Source: Acidobacteriota bacterium (GTDB lineage: Bacteria > Acidobacteriota > Blastocatellia > RBC074). Taken from it: a DNA stretch of 64,000 bases. Under the pieces are notes generated by a model. That model did no database searches. It had not been told where the DNA came from and saw only the letters and a program-made list of their open reading frames with translations. Where the stretch lies: contig JADJLO010000023.1 of NCBI GenBank assembly GCA_016710075.1, positions 62,001 to 126,000 on the forward strand, read 5' to 3'. The position numbers and the translations under genes were made by a program. This document shows positions 41,788 through 52,004 of this stretch, one piece after another. How positions within the stretch are numbered: the first letter of the stretch is position 1; every line of letters begins with the position of its first letter.

Positions 41788-42825
41788 ATGCATTCCGAGC
41801 CGCGAAATATTCTGGTGATTCTTCTTGCGGGATTGACTCATACCACTCTCGCATTACCGGCACTCAAAGCGCTGCGCCGGCATTTCAAGGATTCCAGAAT
41901 CACGATCGTTTCGAGTTCATCCGCCTGCGAGCTGCTGCTGCTTGCGGGATGCGCCGATTCGATTCTGCCGGCCGGCAGATTACGCCACGGCGAACTGATC
42001 AATCCTCGTAATTTTTTCACTACGACAAAAACCTGGAGCGAGCTGAGGCAAAGCAGGTACGATCTGGTGATCGATTTAAAGAAGAGTGCGGAATCCGGGT
42101 TTCTTGCGCGAATGGCGCCGCAAATGACGCAGAGCAGGATTTCAGGCAGGGCTGAAACAGGCATCGGTCAGATCATAGAGCGGCTTTCGCAGGCGCTTGG
42201 CCCGGCTGATTCGCTCACCCGTCATGCAGCGCATAAATACCTGAGGATGCTTGAACCGCTCGGCGTCAGACCGGTCGAATCCGAGCCGAGGATGATAACC
42301 AACCCTGAATCCGATCAGAAGATCGAAAAGCTGCTTAAGAAAAAGGGACTGGGAGTGGGCGATCTGCTGGTTGGGATTCACCCCTGCTCAGGACCGCTTC
42401 GACAGAGATGGTCGTTTGAGAGGTACGCATCGGTCGCCGCGCGCTTGATCCATAATTACAATGCGCGATTGCTCGTCTTTTCAGGGCCCATGGAGAAAGG
42501 CTCGGCGAAAAGACTGGTCAAACGCCTGCCGGCGAAATCAGCGATCGCGATTGAATCACCCGGTATTGCTGATTTCGTTTCAGCCGCCGCGAGGCTGAGC
42601 TTATTCATCGGCAATCACAGCGGACCCGCTCACGTCGCCGCCGCTGCCGGTTCGCCGGTTGTCGCAATTTCAGTTTCATCGGGCCCGTCGATGACCGATC
42701 TTCTGGGAAGGCACACCGAACACCTGCGTGGCCTTCACCCGGATCTGATTTCCGAAGAGGCTGTTTATGAGGCCGCCTGCCGCATGCTCAAGATTAACCG
42801 GGCCGAATTTCTGAGCGGAAGGTGA
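41788..42825 (+). CDS. Glycosyltransferase family 9 (heptosyltransferase-like)
   Basis: 345 residues with the ADP-heptose:LPS heptosyltransferase layout: N-terminal ILVILLAGLTHTTLALPALKALRRHF acceptor domain start, ITIVSSSSACELLLLAG, YDLVIDLKKSAESGFLAR, and the donor-domain LLVGIHPCSG, RLLVFSGPMEKGSAKRL, LFIGNHSGPAHVAAAAGSPVVAI. It probably adds a sugar to the LPS core. It follows gpmI by 5 bp and is co-transcribed with it. The exact sugar is unknown. Confidence 0.88.
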   Translation: MHSEPRNILVILLAGLTHTTLALPALKALRRHFKDSRITIVSSSSACELLLLAGCADSILPAGRLRHGELINPRNFFTTTKTWSELRQSRYDLVIDLKKSAESGFLARMAPQMTQSRISGRAETGIGQIIERLSQALGPADSLTRHAAHKYLRMLEPLGVRPVESEPRMITNPESDQKIEKLLKKKGLGVGDLLVGIHPCSGPLRQRWSFERYASVAARLIHNYNARLLVFSGPMEKGSAKRLVKRLPAKSAIAIESPGIADFVSAAARLSLFIGNHSGPAHVAAAAGSPVVAISVSSGPSMTDLLGRHTEHLRGLHPDLISEEAVYEAACRMLKINRAEFLSGR

Positions 42826-42927
42826 TCAGTCTGTATCGAGTCTTTATCGTTCTCTGAACATATCGTGAAAAAAAACGTTGTAATAATTCAGTCTGCAATA
42901 ATTTCAATTTTTCCAAGGAGCATTTGA

Positions 42928-45154
42928 ATGTCAAGAAAAACCATAGTTTTGATGATGTTGATATTTACGCTTGTTGCGCCGCCATTCGCCTAATTTGCGG
43001 ATGAGGGGATGTGGTTGCCTGACAAGCTGGATAAACTTCCTCTGGCCCAGTTGAAGAAGAAGGGATTCGAGCTCAAGCCTGAAGAGGTATACAGCACTGC
43101 GAATCCGAGTCTGAAAGATGCCGTTGTGCAGATCAGCATTGGAGGGACCGGATCTTTCGTCTCGCCTGAAGGGTTGATAGTGACCAACCACCACGTCGCA
43201 TTCGGCGCCGTCACCAGAGCCAGCACGACCGAAAGGATTACATCAACAACGGGTTCCTCGCCAAAGCGCGCGTAGAAGAGATCCCCGCGCAGGGTTACAC
43301 GATCTCGATTACGCAGGAATACAAGGATGTCACCGCTGAGGTTCTTTCAGCGGTCAAGCCCGAGATGAGCAATGACGATCGCACCAGGGCCATCACGGCG
43401 AAGCAGCAGGAAATTGCCAAGACCGCTCTGGCCGGTAGGGACAAGGAAGGCATTCGCACCCAGGTGGTTCTGGCTACCGGCGGATACCAGTACTTTCTTT
43501 ACACCTATCTGACAGTCCGTGATATCCGTCTGGTCTATGCACCTCCTAAATCGATCGGATACTTCGGCGGCGATCCGGACAATTTCGAATGGCCTCGCCA
43601 TTGCGGAGATTTCGCATTCCTGCGCGCCTATGTCGGCGCGGACGGGAAACCCGCCAACTTCAGCAAGGATAACGTCCCGTTCAAGCCGAAAAGTTTCTGA
43701 CGATCAATGCCGGAGGAATCAAGGAAGGCGATTTCGCCATGGTCATGGGCTATCCCGGCTCGACCTATCGCTATCGCGTATCGTATTCGATCGAATACAA
43801 CCAGAACGTTCAGCTTCCCACTCAGATTGCATTGCTGCGGCAGCAGATCGAGACGCTGACGAAACTCGGCGAGAAAGATCCGGCGCTCAAGATTCGATTT
43901 GCCGAACAGATCTTCGGCCTGAGCAACTCGCTTAAATCGTTCGAGGGAAACGTCGCGGGATTGAAGCGGATGAAGCTCGTCGAGCGACGCAGAGCCGAAG
44001 AAGCGGAGTTTGCCAAATGGCTGGATGCCACTCCGGCGATGAAGGCCAAATACGGCGATACGGTCTCAAAGATTGCCGATCTCTACCGCGATCTCAACTC
44101 ATTCGGACAAAAACAGAGCGTGCTTAATACACTTCTCAACGCAGGCGATCTGGTCAATGCCATCGAATTTGCTTATGCCAGAGCCATCGAGCAGGATAAG
44201 CCGGCCGGTGAAAGGTCGCCTCAGTTCGCCGAAGCGAACGTCAAACGCGCACTTTCGCAGCTTGGAGCCAACTGGGGCGATCGCGAGGTTGATGCCGAGA
44301 TCCAGGCGCTCGCAAAATCTCTCCAAACCGCCGGGGCTCTGCCTTCAAATCAGAAACTCGCATTCGTCGAGGAGATTTTCGCCGGTAAGAGCGGAGTTGA
44401 TCGAGCAAAAGCCGAAGCCGAGTTTTCGAAGAATGCGATTCTCAACTCGAGCGTCAAATCGTTTGCCGATGTCGAGAAAATGATGACTATGACGGCGACC
44501 CAGATGAGGGAAGGTAATGATCCACTTATCAGGCTGGTCGGCCGCGCATACGACGAGGTCGGCCCGCTTGCCAGGCGCGTACAGCAGTTCAACGGCGCCA
44601 TCACGAAGATGAGGCCCGAATACGTCGCCGGTCTGCTGGCAATGCGCGAAGCTTCGAAGAAAGGTCTGAGCTACTACCCCGACGCGAACTTCACGCTGCG
44701 CTTTACCTACGGCGAAGTCAAAGGCTACAAGCCTCGTGACGCCGTCACCTACGACTATCAGACCTCTTTTGCCGGAGTCATTCAGAAAGATACCGGCGAG
44801 GAGCCTTTCAACGTCCCGGCGGGGCTGAAAGATCTTTTCGCAAAGAAGGATTACGGAACCTACGTCGAGCCTCGACTCAATGACGTTCCCGTTGCCTTTC
44901 TGCTGACGACCGATATCACCGGCGGCAATTCGGGCAGCCCGGTGATGAACGGGCGCGGCGAAGTCATCGGCCTGGCCTTCGACGGAAATTACGAGGGACT
45001 CGGCGGAGACTACTCCTTCGACATCAGCTCGAACCGCACCATCGCCGTCGATATTCGCTATGTGCTTTTCGTCACCGAAAAGTTCGCGGGCGCCGGCTAT
45101 CTCTTCAACGAGATGCAGATCAAACGCGGCAAGGCGATGGCCGCTAAAAAGTAG
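42928..45154 (+). pseudogene. S46-family dipeptidyl peptidase, one stop and two frameshifts
   Basis: Exported serine dipeptidyl-peptidase of the DPP7/DPP11 (S46) family. A signal peptide starts at 42928 after AAGGAG, then an in-frame TAA occurs just after PPFA (42991), followed by FADEGMWLPDKLDKLPL in the same frame. The catalytic His region is VTNHHVAFG and the catalytic serine region TGGNSGSPVMNGRGEVIG. Frames switch near 43242 (one A lost: RASTTEKDYINNGF) and near 43700 (one A lost: KPKKFLTINAGG). Corrected length is about 740 residues, normal for S46. Two shifts look like homopolymer undercalls; the stop cannot be explained so simply. Confidence 0.86.
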
Positions 45155-45165
45155 AAGGGATGGAA

Positions 45166-45325
45166 GATTAGTAACTGATACTGTTGGCAAACGAGCGGGA
45201 CCGCAGGCGTCCCGCCTGCGCCAAATCGATTAACGCAAATCTGATATGAATGTGCAGATTTTTCAATACAAGCAGGCGGGACGCCTGCGTACCCGCTCGT
45301 TTGCCAACAGTATCAGTTACTAATC
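45166..45325. mobile_element. Short MITE-like element, core type 1
   Basis: Inverted ends GATTAGTAACTGATACTG (from 45166) and its exact complement (to 45325), continuing as TTGGCAAACGAGCGGG. Inside are two inverted REP-like palindromes (GCAGGCGTCCCGCCTGC). Same core as the 35 and 58 kb copies but without their outer 50-60 bp. It lies between the converging S46 and tsaD genes. Confidence 0.8.
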
Positions 45326-45366
45326 AGACGGAATAGACAAAATATCAGGATGGGATTGAGTTGGCC

Positions 45367-46448
45367 TCAAAGCTTGTAACGAACCTTTTTGGTCGAATTG
45401 CGGTCTTCGAGGTCGACGTTCTGCAATCTCATCGAAACATCGGCGCTGATGTCCAGGGGGGCTCGCTCACCCCGAAGGAGCTTCGGATACCCTGCGGCGG
45501 CAATCATGGCGGCGTTATCGGTCGTGAATACGGGTGAAGGAATGTAAGCGGGCACCCTGAGTTCTTCAGCCAGCTTTCGAACGGACTCTCGCAGTTCGCT
45601 GTTGCAGGCGACGCCGCCGGCGAGGATCAGAGTTTTGGGGTGGTGGATTTCGGCGGCTTTACGAAGGTTGCGTATCAGCGCCCTGATGACTGCGTGCTGG
45701 AAACTCGCGCAAAGATCAAGTATCTGTTCGTCCGGATTGGCAGGATCTGCCACCCGGGGGATCTGATGTTCCCTGACATGCCTGAGCACCGCCGTTTTGA
45801 GACCGCTAAAGCTGAAATCGAGCTTGTGAGCTTCATCCTTGATCTCGGCGACTGGAAAGATGATGGCTTTTTTGTTGCCGCGCTGAGCCAGCCGGTCAAT
45901 GACAGGGCCGCCCGGATAACCGAGACCAATCAGTTTTGAGACCTTGTCGAAAGCTTCTCCCGCGGCATCATCCCGTGTTCTCCCGACAAGTTTATATTTC
46001 TCAGGCTCGGAGATCAGAAAGAGGTTGGTATGCCCGCCTGAGACGACCAGAGCCAGAGCGGGGTACTCTGGCGCTGGATACTCGAAGGAGACCGAGTAAA
46101 CGTGACCCTCGATATGATTGACGCCGACCAGTGGTTTTCCCGCGGCAAAGGCCAGCCCCTTGGCATAATTGATTCCCACCAGCAGCGAGCCGACCAGCCC
46201 CGGTCCCGTCGTGACTGCTATTCCGTCGATATCGTTGACCGTCACGCCGGCGTCGTCAAAAGCCTCTTTGACGACACCCCTATCTTTTCAAGATGCTCTC
46301 GCGACGCCAGTTCAGGGACGACTCCGCCAAAGCGCCGGTGAGTCGCGATCTGGGATGCGATGACGTTTGAACGCACTTTCGCCCCATCTTCGATCACCGC
46401 GGCCGCAGTCTCATCACAGGAGCTTTCAATTCCAAGTATCAACATCAT
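45367..46448 (-). CDS. tsaD: tRNA threonylcarbamoyladenosine transferase TsaD, one frameshift
   Basis: Catalyses transfer of threonylcarbamoyl to A37 of ANN-decoding tRNAs. First frame: GIESSCDETAAAVIEDG, then ASQIATHRRFGGVVPELASREHLEKI. Second frame: AVTTGPGLVGSLLVGINYAKGLA, the metal-binding NHIEGHVYS, LVVSGGHTNLFLI, DDAAGEAFDKVSKLIGLGYPGGP, LILAGGVACNSELR and TDNAAMIAAAG. Adding one G to the GGGG at about 46280 joins them as EKIGGVVKEAFDDAGVTVND and gives about 360 residues. tsaD is essential in most bacteria, so a sequence error is the likely cause. Confidence 0.94.
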
Positions 46449-46503
46449 CGAAATACGGGATTACGAATCAGACGATTCGTAATCCTCTTTCTCCACTTTG
46501 GTT

Positions 46504-47826
46504 TCAGGCGCCGGGCTGGCGTCTGATGACGACAACCGTGCTGTCATCCTTGTTCTGCTCGAAGCCGGGATGAGCGCAGTCAAAGATACGGTGGCAAAGG
46601 GTGGTAATCTCCGCGCCGCTGAATTTATCGATGAAGGATTCGATCTCGGAGATTCCCTTCTCGCGATCAGCCGTCAGCCTGGCATAGAGACCGTCGGTAA
46701 AGGCGACAAGCAGATCGCGATGTGGAAATGGAAGCACTTCCATTTTGAACTCGTCCTGTTGTTTAAGCCCCAGCGGACCGCATGTGGCAGGCAGTTGCTT
46801 TCTCTCCTGTTTGCCGACCTCAATTGCAGGCAAATGACCGGCATTTAGATAATCCAGCTCTTCACCATGCCACCTGGCGAGAATGCAGGTGAAAGACTTC
46901 CTGCCTTGATAAGTCTCCCATAGATATTTGTTCAGTTCCTGAGCAATGGCTGAGAGGCCCGCTACGCGGCCAATGATCCTGGTCAGCGCCTGATTGAGCC
47001 TGCCGACCTCGGCGACGGCATCAAGTCCGTTGCCGGGAAGATCGCCAATGACGAAGATCGGCCCCTGATCGGTTTCGAAGATTTGATAACAGTCGCCCGA
47101 AGTCACGGAACCAACGCCATGCTTTGAAGAACTCCAGATCTCCGGCAGATCCACAATCGGCGGCGACATCAGGATTTGGTGAATCCTGGCACTCATTTCC
47201 TGCTCGCTGTTTTTAAAGCCAGAGTCAAAAGCGTCCTGCAAGGCAGTTGTCGCCACGTCCACTACCAGAGTCTTGGGCTTACGTGAGCCGGCTATCAGGA
47301 CAAAGGTCGTCACCGCCAGCACCGCAATCCGAAACCATGGCGAATTCCCGGAATAGAGTGAGACGGCCAGATATCCCGCGGCAGCATAGATTGCCGTCGA
47401 AAGAACCAGGCCGATTCGATAACGGTTGGCTGCCACCGCCAGCACCGGGAAATAACAGAGGAAAATCCCCGGTCCGATCTTCGGAAACAGTCCCTGCTGG
47501 ACAAATGCAAGGATCGCCAGATGTACGATTGTCGTATCGATAAAGGTCGTCCTCGATACTACTGCATCCGATGTGCCGCTCTTCATCAGACGGCTGACCA
47601 CCAACGCAAAAACTATCCAGATTCCAGCAAAAGCGAGATAAATATACCTGGCATTTGAATGATGATTCCAGGTCCAGACAGATGACAAGATGAATAAGAG
47701 CGCAAACAGATACCTGACCCTGGTCGCCAGACCTTCCGCCAGCATCGCATGCTGATCGAGTGCGGCATCGACCTGCTTCGGCAGTGCGTCTTTTAATTGC
47801 TTGATTGGTATGACGTTCGTTGACAT
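46504..47826 (-). CDS. Membrane-anchored SpoIIE-type protein phosphatase
   Basis: 440 residues. Five or six membrane helices at about 35-195 (YLFALLFILSSVWTW, YIYLAFAGIWIVFALVV, TIVHLAILAFVQQGLF, IGLVLSTAIYAAAGYLAVSLY, IAVLAVTTFVLIAGS). A cytoplasmic PP2C/SpoIIE-like domain follows (SVTSGDCYQIFETDQGPIFV, IGDLPGNGLDAVAEVGRL, LDYLNAGHLPAIEV, LLVAFTDGLYARL, KDDSTVVVIRR) with the metal-binding Asp residues of GDxxG and KDDST in place. It probably acts in partner-switching or Ser/Thr phosphorylation signalling. It is upstream of tsaD on the same strand. Confidence 0.85.
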   Translation of the reverse strand: MSTNVIPIKQLKDALPKQVDAALDQHAMLAEGLATRVRYLFALLFILSSVWTWNHHSNARYIYLAFAGIWIVFALVVSRLMKSGTSDAVVSRTTFIDTTIVHLAILAFVQQGLFPKIGPGIFLCYFPVLAVAANRYRIGLVLSTAIYAAAGYLAVSLYSGNSPWFRIAVLAVTTFVLIAGSRKPKTLVVDVATTALQDAFDSGFKNSEQEMSARIHQILMSPPIVDLPEIWSSSKHGVGSVTSGDCYQIFETDQGPIFVIGDLPGNGLDAVAEVGRLNQALTRIIGRVAGLSAIAQELNKYLWETYQGRKSFTCILARWHGEELDYLNAGHLPAIEVGKQERKQLPATCGPLGLKQQDEFKMEVLPFPHRDLLVAFTDGLYARLTADREKGISEIESFIDKFSGAEITTLCHRIFDCAHPGFEQNKDDSTVVVIRRQPGA

Positions 47827-48075
47827 AAATTAAGGGGGCTCCTTGCTGAATATAATTGGGTGGCTCCAATCCTCAAAAAGTTCCGGGAGCGGCCACCAGG
47901 AGATTCAAATTTATTGAGGCAGACCAGATAAAATACTTCAATGAGAACTTTCCGTCAAAAGCGAGTCCGGATGAAGGCCAGATTGATGATGAACTGGAAT
48001 CCCCTTTTTGCATTTTTATTTTGCAATGCAGGGTGCTAGACTCGGCTGTCAGGCAAAGGAGATTTATCGGCATAC

Positions 48076-49110
48076 ATGCAAGGATTGATCATCGGGGGCA
48101 ATGAGGGTACGAGGCTTCGCCCACTCACCATATACACACCCAAACCGGTCATCCAGATAGTCGACCGGCCATTCCTGTCCTATCAACTTGATATTCTGAA
48201 AAGTCTGAATATCAGTGACGTAATCTTAACCATCGGATACCAGTCAAACAAGATCGAAGACATCTTCGGCAATGGGCTGGAACGAGGCATACAGCTCAAG
48301 TACATTACTGAATCGAGCCCGCTTGGGACTGCCGGAACCATCAGGCATGCCCAGGCAGATATCGGGGAGACACTGGTTGTGATCAACGGTGACGTCCTGA
48401 CCGATATCGATCTTTCAGGAGCGGTCGAATTCCATAAGGAAAAAGGTTCGATGGTGACCGTCATTCTTACCCCCGAGGGAACGGCGTCGGCATTCGGAAT
48501 AATCGAACTGGATTCAGATGGGCGGGTAACGAATATTCATGAAAAGCATCGCTCCGACGACCATGGACAGCATTCATACAGCGCCGGGATATACATCATT
48601 GAACCTTCCGCCCTCAAACTGATACCCGAGGGCGAGAAGCATTCCCTCGAATTCCAGTTGATTCCAAAGCTCATCGAATCGGGCCACCCCGTCTTTGCCT
48701 GTCCGAGCCGCGGGCACTGGATCGAATTCGACACGCCTCAAAAATATCTGCAGGCGAATATCGATATGATCTGCGGACTGATCGGCACAACCGAGATTGA
48801 AAGACCGAGAGCCGAACTACCCGCACCTGAAGGCGAAGCCGCGCAGATCGACAAGAATTCGTATATCCACCCCGATACGATCATCAAGCCGGGAGCAGTT
48901 ATCCTCAATTCAGTGATCAGCGCCAATTGCCATATCGAAGAACGGGCACGCATCGAGTATTCTGTGCTTCTTCCGGGAGCGCGTGTCGGCAAATCAACCG
49001 AGGTGCGCGGAGCGATTATCGGCAAGGGCGTCATCATCGGACGATTTGCCAGAATTCACAGCACGGTTCTGGGCGATAAATCATCTCTGACCGACTACTC
49101 AATCATATAG
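48076..49110 (+). CDS. Sugar-phosphate nucleotidyltransferase
   Basis: NDP-sugar pyrophosphorylase of 344 residues: N-terminal nucleotide loop GGNEGTRLRPLTIYTPKP, KPVIQIVDRPFLSYQLD, TAGTIRHAQ, VINGDVLTDIDL (metal site) and AGIYIIEPSAL. A left-handed beta-helix C-terminal part (YIHPDTIIKPGAVILNSVIS, RIEYSVLLPGARVGKSTEVRG) is of the type found in mannose-1-phosphate guanylyltransferase and glucose-1-phosphate thymidylyl/uridylyltransferases. It is followed by a phosphohexomutase on the same strand, so together they would make an activated mannose or glucose. AAGGAG lies about 14 bp before the ATG, a long spacing. Confidence 0.88.
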   Translation: MQGLIIGGNEGTRLRPLTIYTPKPVIQIVDRPFLSYQLDILKSLNISDVILTIGYQSNKIEDIFGNGLERGIQLKYITESSPLGTAGTIRHAQADIGETLVVINGDVLTDIDLSGAVEFHKEKGSMVTVILTPEGTASAFGIIELDSDGRVTNIHEKHRSDDHGQHSYSAGIYIIEPSALKLIPEGEKHSLEFQLIPKLIESGHPVFACPSRGHWIEFDTPQKYLQANIDMICGLIGTTEIERPRAELPAPEGEAAQIDKNSYIHPDTIIKPGAVILNSVISANCHIEERARIEYSVLLPGARVGKSTEVRGAIIGKGVIIGRFARIHSTVLGDKSSLTDYSII

Positions 49111-49149
49111 ATAGATAGAACTGAAATTATTCACAGGCTTCCAGCCTGC

Positions 49150-50586
49150 ATGACAAAGATACTCATGACAACTATCAAATTCGGAACTGATGGCTGGCGC
49201 GCAAGGATTGCCGAGGACTTCACCTTTGCAAACGTCGAAGTGGTGACACAAGCGCTGGTCGATTACCTTAAAATCCAGAATGACGCCGGAGCTCAACTGT
49301 CGATGGCCGTGGGATACGATCGAAGATTCGCCTCGGACATGTTCGCCCTGAGGGCGGCGGAAGTACTGGCCGGCAATGGAATCAAGACTGATCTTTTCAA
49401 TCAGGATGTTCCGACGCCGCTGGTCTCCTTCGAAGTAAAGCGCCTCGGCCTCGCCGGCGGAATCGTGATTACGGCATCGCACAATCCGCCCGAATTCAAC
49501 GGCTTCAAATTCAAGGCGCCTTACGGAGGCTCGGCCACACCGAAGATCACCAACGAAATAGAAAAGCTGGTCGGCGCCACCAAACCGCTTCGCCTGCCGC
49601 TTGAAGAAGCGAAAAATGCAGGATTGATCAGCATCATCGAACCACCGGATAACTATCGCCGCCATATTGAAAATTTCGTCGGGATCAATGAACTGAGGAA
49701 AGCGGATGCGACGATCATCGCCGATCCGATGTTTGGGACCGGAGGACGCTGGATCGAGAATATGCTTGCCGGCGGCAGGATCAGAGTCGAGACCATTCGC
49801 GCCGATCGCGATCCTCTTTTCGGCGGCATTCTTCCCGAACCGATGCCCTGGAATCTTGAGGCAACCTCAAAGGCCATCAAAGAGCGCGGTGCGCTCATGG
49901 CCCTCATCACTGACGGCGACGCTGACCGTGTCGGAGCCATGGATGAACGCGGCGAGTACATCAATACCCATCAGATTCTGATGATCCTTCTGCTCCACCT
50001 GGTCCGCAAAAAAGGCTTGAAGGGCTCCGTCGCCAGGACATTCTCTCAATCGGTCATCGTCCGCCGCATCGCCGAAAGCTACGGATTCAAACTCTTCGAA
50101 ACACCGATCGGCTTCAAACATATCGGCGAAATCATGCTCGATCCGGCAAACGACTTTCTCGTCGGCGGCGAAGAATCGGGCGGCATTGGCGTTCGCGGTC
50201 ACATCCCCGAACGTGACGGCGTCTTCAACTGCCTGCTCCTGCTCGAAGCCGTCCTCGCTGCCGGAAAGAAGCCCTCCGAAATCGTCCGCGACATCTGGAA
50301 GGAGTTCGGCGAATTCCATTTCGAACGACGCGACCTCCACGTCAATATCGATTCCGGACTCAAACTCGTCAGCGACCTCAAAGAAAGAACCCCTGACAAT
50401 TTCGCCGGTTTCAAGGTCTCCGCCTGCGAGACTCTCGACGGCACTAAACTCATTTTTGAAGACGAAAGCTGGATACTCTTCCGCCAGTCCGGCACCGAAC
50501 CGGTCCTGAGAATCTATTGCGAGGCGACCTCAATAGAAAAAATGAAAACCCTCATGGATCTTGGCGAAGAGATGGCTACACGCTGA
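49150..50586 (+). CDS. Phosphoglucomutase/phosphomannomutase family protein (second copy)
   Basis: 478 residues. KFGTDGWRARIAEDF, phosphoserine loop ITASHNPPEFNGFKF, Mg site ITDGDADRVGAMDE, sugar-binding GGEESGGIGVRG and phosphate-binding RQSGTEPVLRIYCEA. It differs from the 26 kb paralogue mainly in the N-terminal region and may prefer a different sugar. Paired with the nucleotidyltransferase 40 bp upstream, it likely supplies the hexose-1-phosphate that this enzyme activates. The start could be the ATG at 49150 or at 49165; neither has a strong ribosome site. Confidence 0.91.
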   Translation: MTKILMTTIKFGTDGWRARIAEDFTFANVEVVTQALVDYLKIQNDAGAQLSMAVGYDRRFASDMFALRAAEVLAGNGIKTDLFNQDVPTPLVSFEVKRLGLAGGIVITASHNPPEFNGFKFKAPYGGSATPKITNEIEKLVGATKPLRLPLEEAKNAGLISIIEPPDNYRRHIENFVGINELRKADATIIADPMFGTGGRWIENMLAGGRIRVETIRADRDPLFGGILPEPMPWNLEATSKAIKERGALMALITDGDADRVGAMDERGEYINTHQILMILLLHLVRKKGLKGSVARTFSQSVIVRRIAESYGFKLFETPIGFKHIGEIMLDPANDFLVGGEESGGIGVRGHIPERDGVFNCLLLLEAVLAAGKKPSEIVRDIWKEFGEFHFERRDLHVNIDSGLKLVSDLKERTPDNFAGFKVSACETLDGTKLIFEDESWILFRQSGTEPVLRIYCEATSIEKMKTLMDLGEEMATR

Positions 50587-50591
50587 AGAAG

Positions 50592-50806
50592 AAGTTCAAA
50601 GTCCAAAGTTTAAAGTCCAAAGTTTAAGTCAAAGACCGTATCTCAAGGGTTCTGCCATCATCACGAACCGGAGGAATCTTCTTTGAATTTGAAGGTTTCT
50701 GCCATCATCACGAACCTGGCAGCATGGCCGGTCTTTCAACGTCAGTTAGCCAACCAGACCGGATAAGTTTACTTCAGATCTTAAACGACTTTAAACTTCT
50801 TTTAAC
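50592..50806. repeat. Mirrored heptad arrays and 19-bp direct repeat between converging genes
   Basis: AAGTTCAAAGTCCAAAGTTTAAAG units at 50592-50634 follow one stop codon, and complementary TTAAACTT units at 50779-50806 follow the other. In between, TCTGCCATCATCACGAACC occurs twice (50651-50669, 50698-50716). No gene. Confidence 0.8.
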
Positions 50807-51940
50807 CTACTTCAACTCTAAACTTCTTTTGGTTGAGAGTTCGTAATAAGACGAATAGCCGCCGGCATCGAAATCCTTGATCAGGCTGTCGATCGTTTGA
50901 AGGATCTGAACGCTGAAATGGTTTTCGATGGTCTGAGGATGAACTGAAGTGTAGTAGGCGTAGTTGAAATAGCTTCTGATAATGACGCTGCGATCATCAA
51001 TGGGCAGCGACTTGAGATTATCGACCCACCGCTGCATCGATTCCTGTCGCCAGAGGTAGAACTCCACATTTGAGACATAGAAAGCAGACACCTTCTCGCC
51101 GATCTCCCTGAGAAACTCTCCAACCGCTCTGATCGCCTTCTGGCCGGCGAGATCTCCGGTGATGGGAATGATCTGATTGCGATCGTGCATATTCTTGATG
51201 ACCAGAAAGTCGGCTTCATTGGCAAGGTAGTTGCGGTAGCGGCCGTCGAGATCCTTTTCAAGCAGGATGTCACGATAAGCCGGGAAGAACCTTCCGGTGG
51301 GGCGATCGCGGATCGTATAACGGACTTCGAGGCAGTCGGTGGAAAAGGCCTCGTATATTTCGTTGATCGTCTCGATATCGCGCGGAGAGAGAGTCAGACC
51401 GAAGGTTGCGATCTTTTTGTTCATCTCTTCCTTGTTCTTTTCGGCGAGCTTCGGGTCGAGTGGCGTCCGGTCGAAGTAATCGACAAGGTCGCGAATGGGA
51501 CGATCCGCCCACTTTTTGTAGTCTTTCGGCAGAGGGCGGGCAAAGAGCATTGAGAGGTATTCGATGCGGCTGCGCGACATCATGAAGAGAGATTTGAACA
51601 TCAGATGCTGAAGCATCGCATCGCGGCGGATGTCGATCATGAGGGCTATTTTCGGTTTGATTTGAGCTATGTAGGTGTAACTCTGATCGGGTCCGACCCC
51701 GAGATAAACGCCGCCGCTGACATTCATTCTGGCAAGTTTGCCCATGACGTGCTGGTATGAGAGCTCATTCGAGATGAGGTTGTCCGAGCCGAAATAACCG
51801 GCCCGCTCCGACAATCGGTTTACCACCTGGGCAAAATCGTTTCGCTTCGGCGATTCATCGGCATTCTGCGCCAGAGCTGCCGCCGGTATTGTCAGCAGCA
51901 TCATGAATAAGAATGAAAGTTTGCGAAGATGGTTCATCAT
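50807..51940 (-). CDS. Secreted conserved hypothetical protein (LIC_10091-like)
   Basis: About 377 residues with a signal peptide (LRKLSFLFMMLLTIPAAALAQ). The early YLGVGPDQSYTYIAQIKPKI and ALMIDIRRDAMLQHLMFKSL segments resemble a Rossmann-type GxG loop and a following acidic strand, so a methyltransferase-like fold is possible though it would be outside the cytoplasm. I think it belongs to the family typified by Leptospira LIC_10091, of unknown function, but this is from memory. GAGGAAA precedes the ATG at 51940 at about 14 bp. It is the last gene of the rodA-phosphatase-kinase-FHA cluster. Confidence 0.7.
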   Translation of the reverse strand: MMNHLRKLSFLFMMLLTIPAAALAQNADESPKRNDFAQVVNRLSERAGYFGSDNLISNELSYQHVMGKLARMNVSGGVYLGVGPDQSYTYIAQIKPKIALMIDIRRDAMLQHLMFKSLFMMSRSRIEYLSMLFARPLPKDYKKWADRPIRDLVDYFDRTPLDPKLAEKNKEEMNKKIATFGLTLSPRDIETINEIYEAFSTDCLEVRYTIRDRPTGRFFPAYRDILLEKDLDGRYRNYLANEADFLVIKNMHDRNQIIPITGDLAGQKAIRAVGEFLREIGEKVSAFYVSNVEFYLWRQESMQRWVDNLKSLPIDDRSVIIRSYFNYAYYTSVHPQTIENHFSVQILQTIDSLIKDFDAGGYSSYYELSTKRSLELK

Positions 51941-52004
51941 AAGCAAGACATTTTCCTCAGTATTTCTGCAAATTTCGAACGGGTCATTATCTTCATCTTC
52001 ATCT

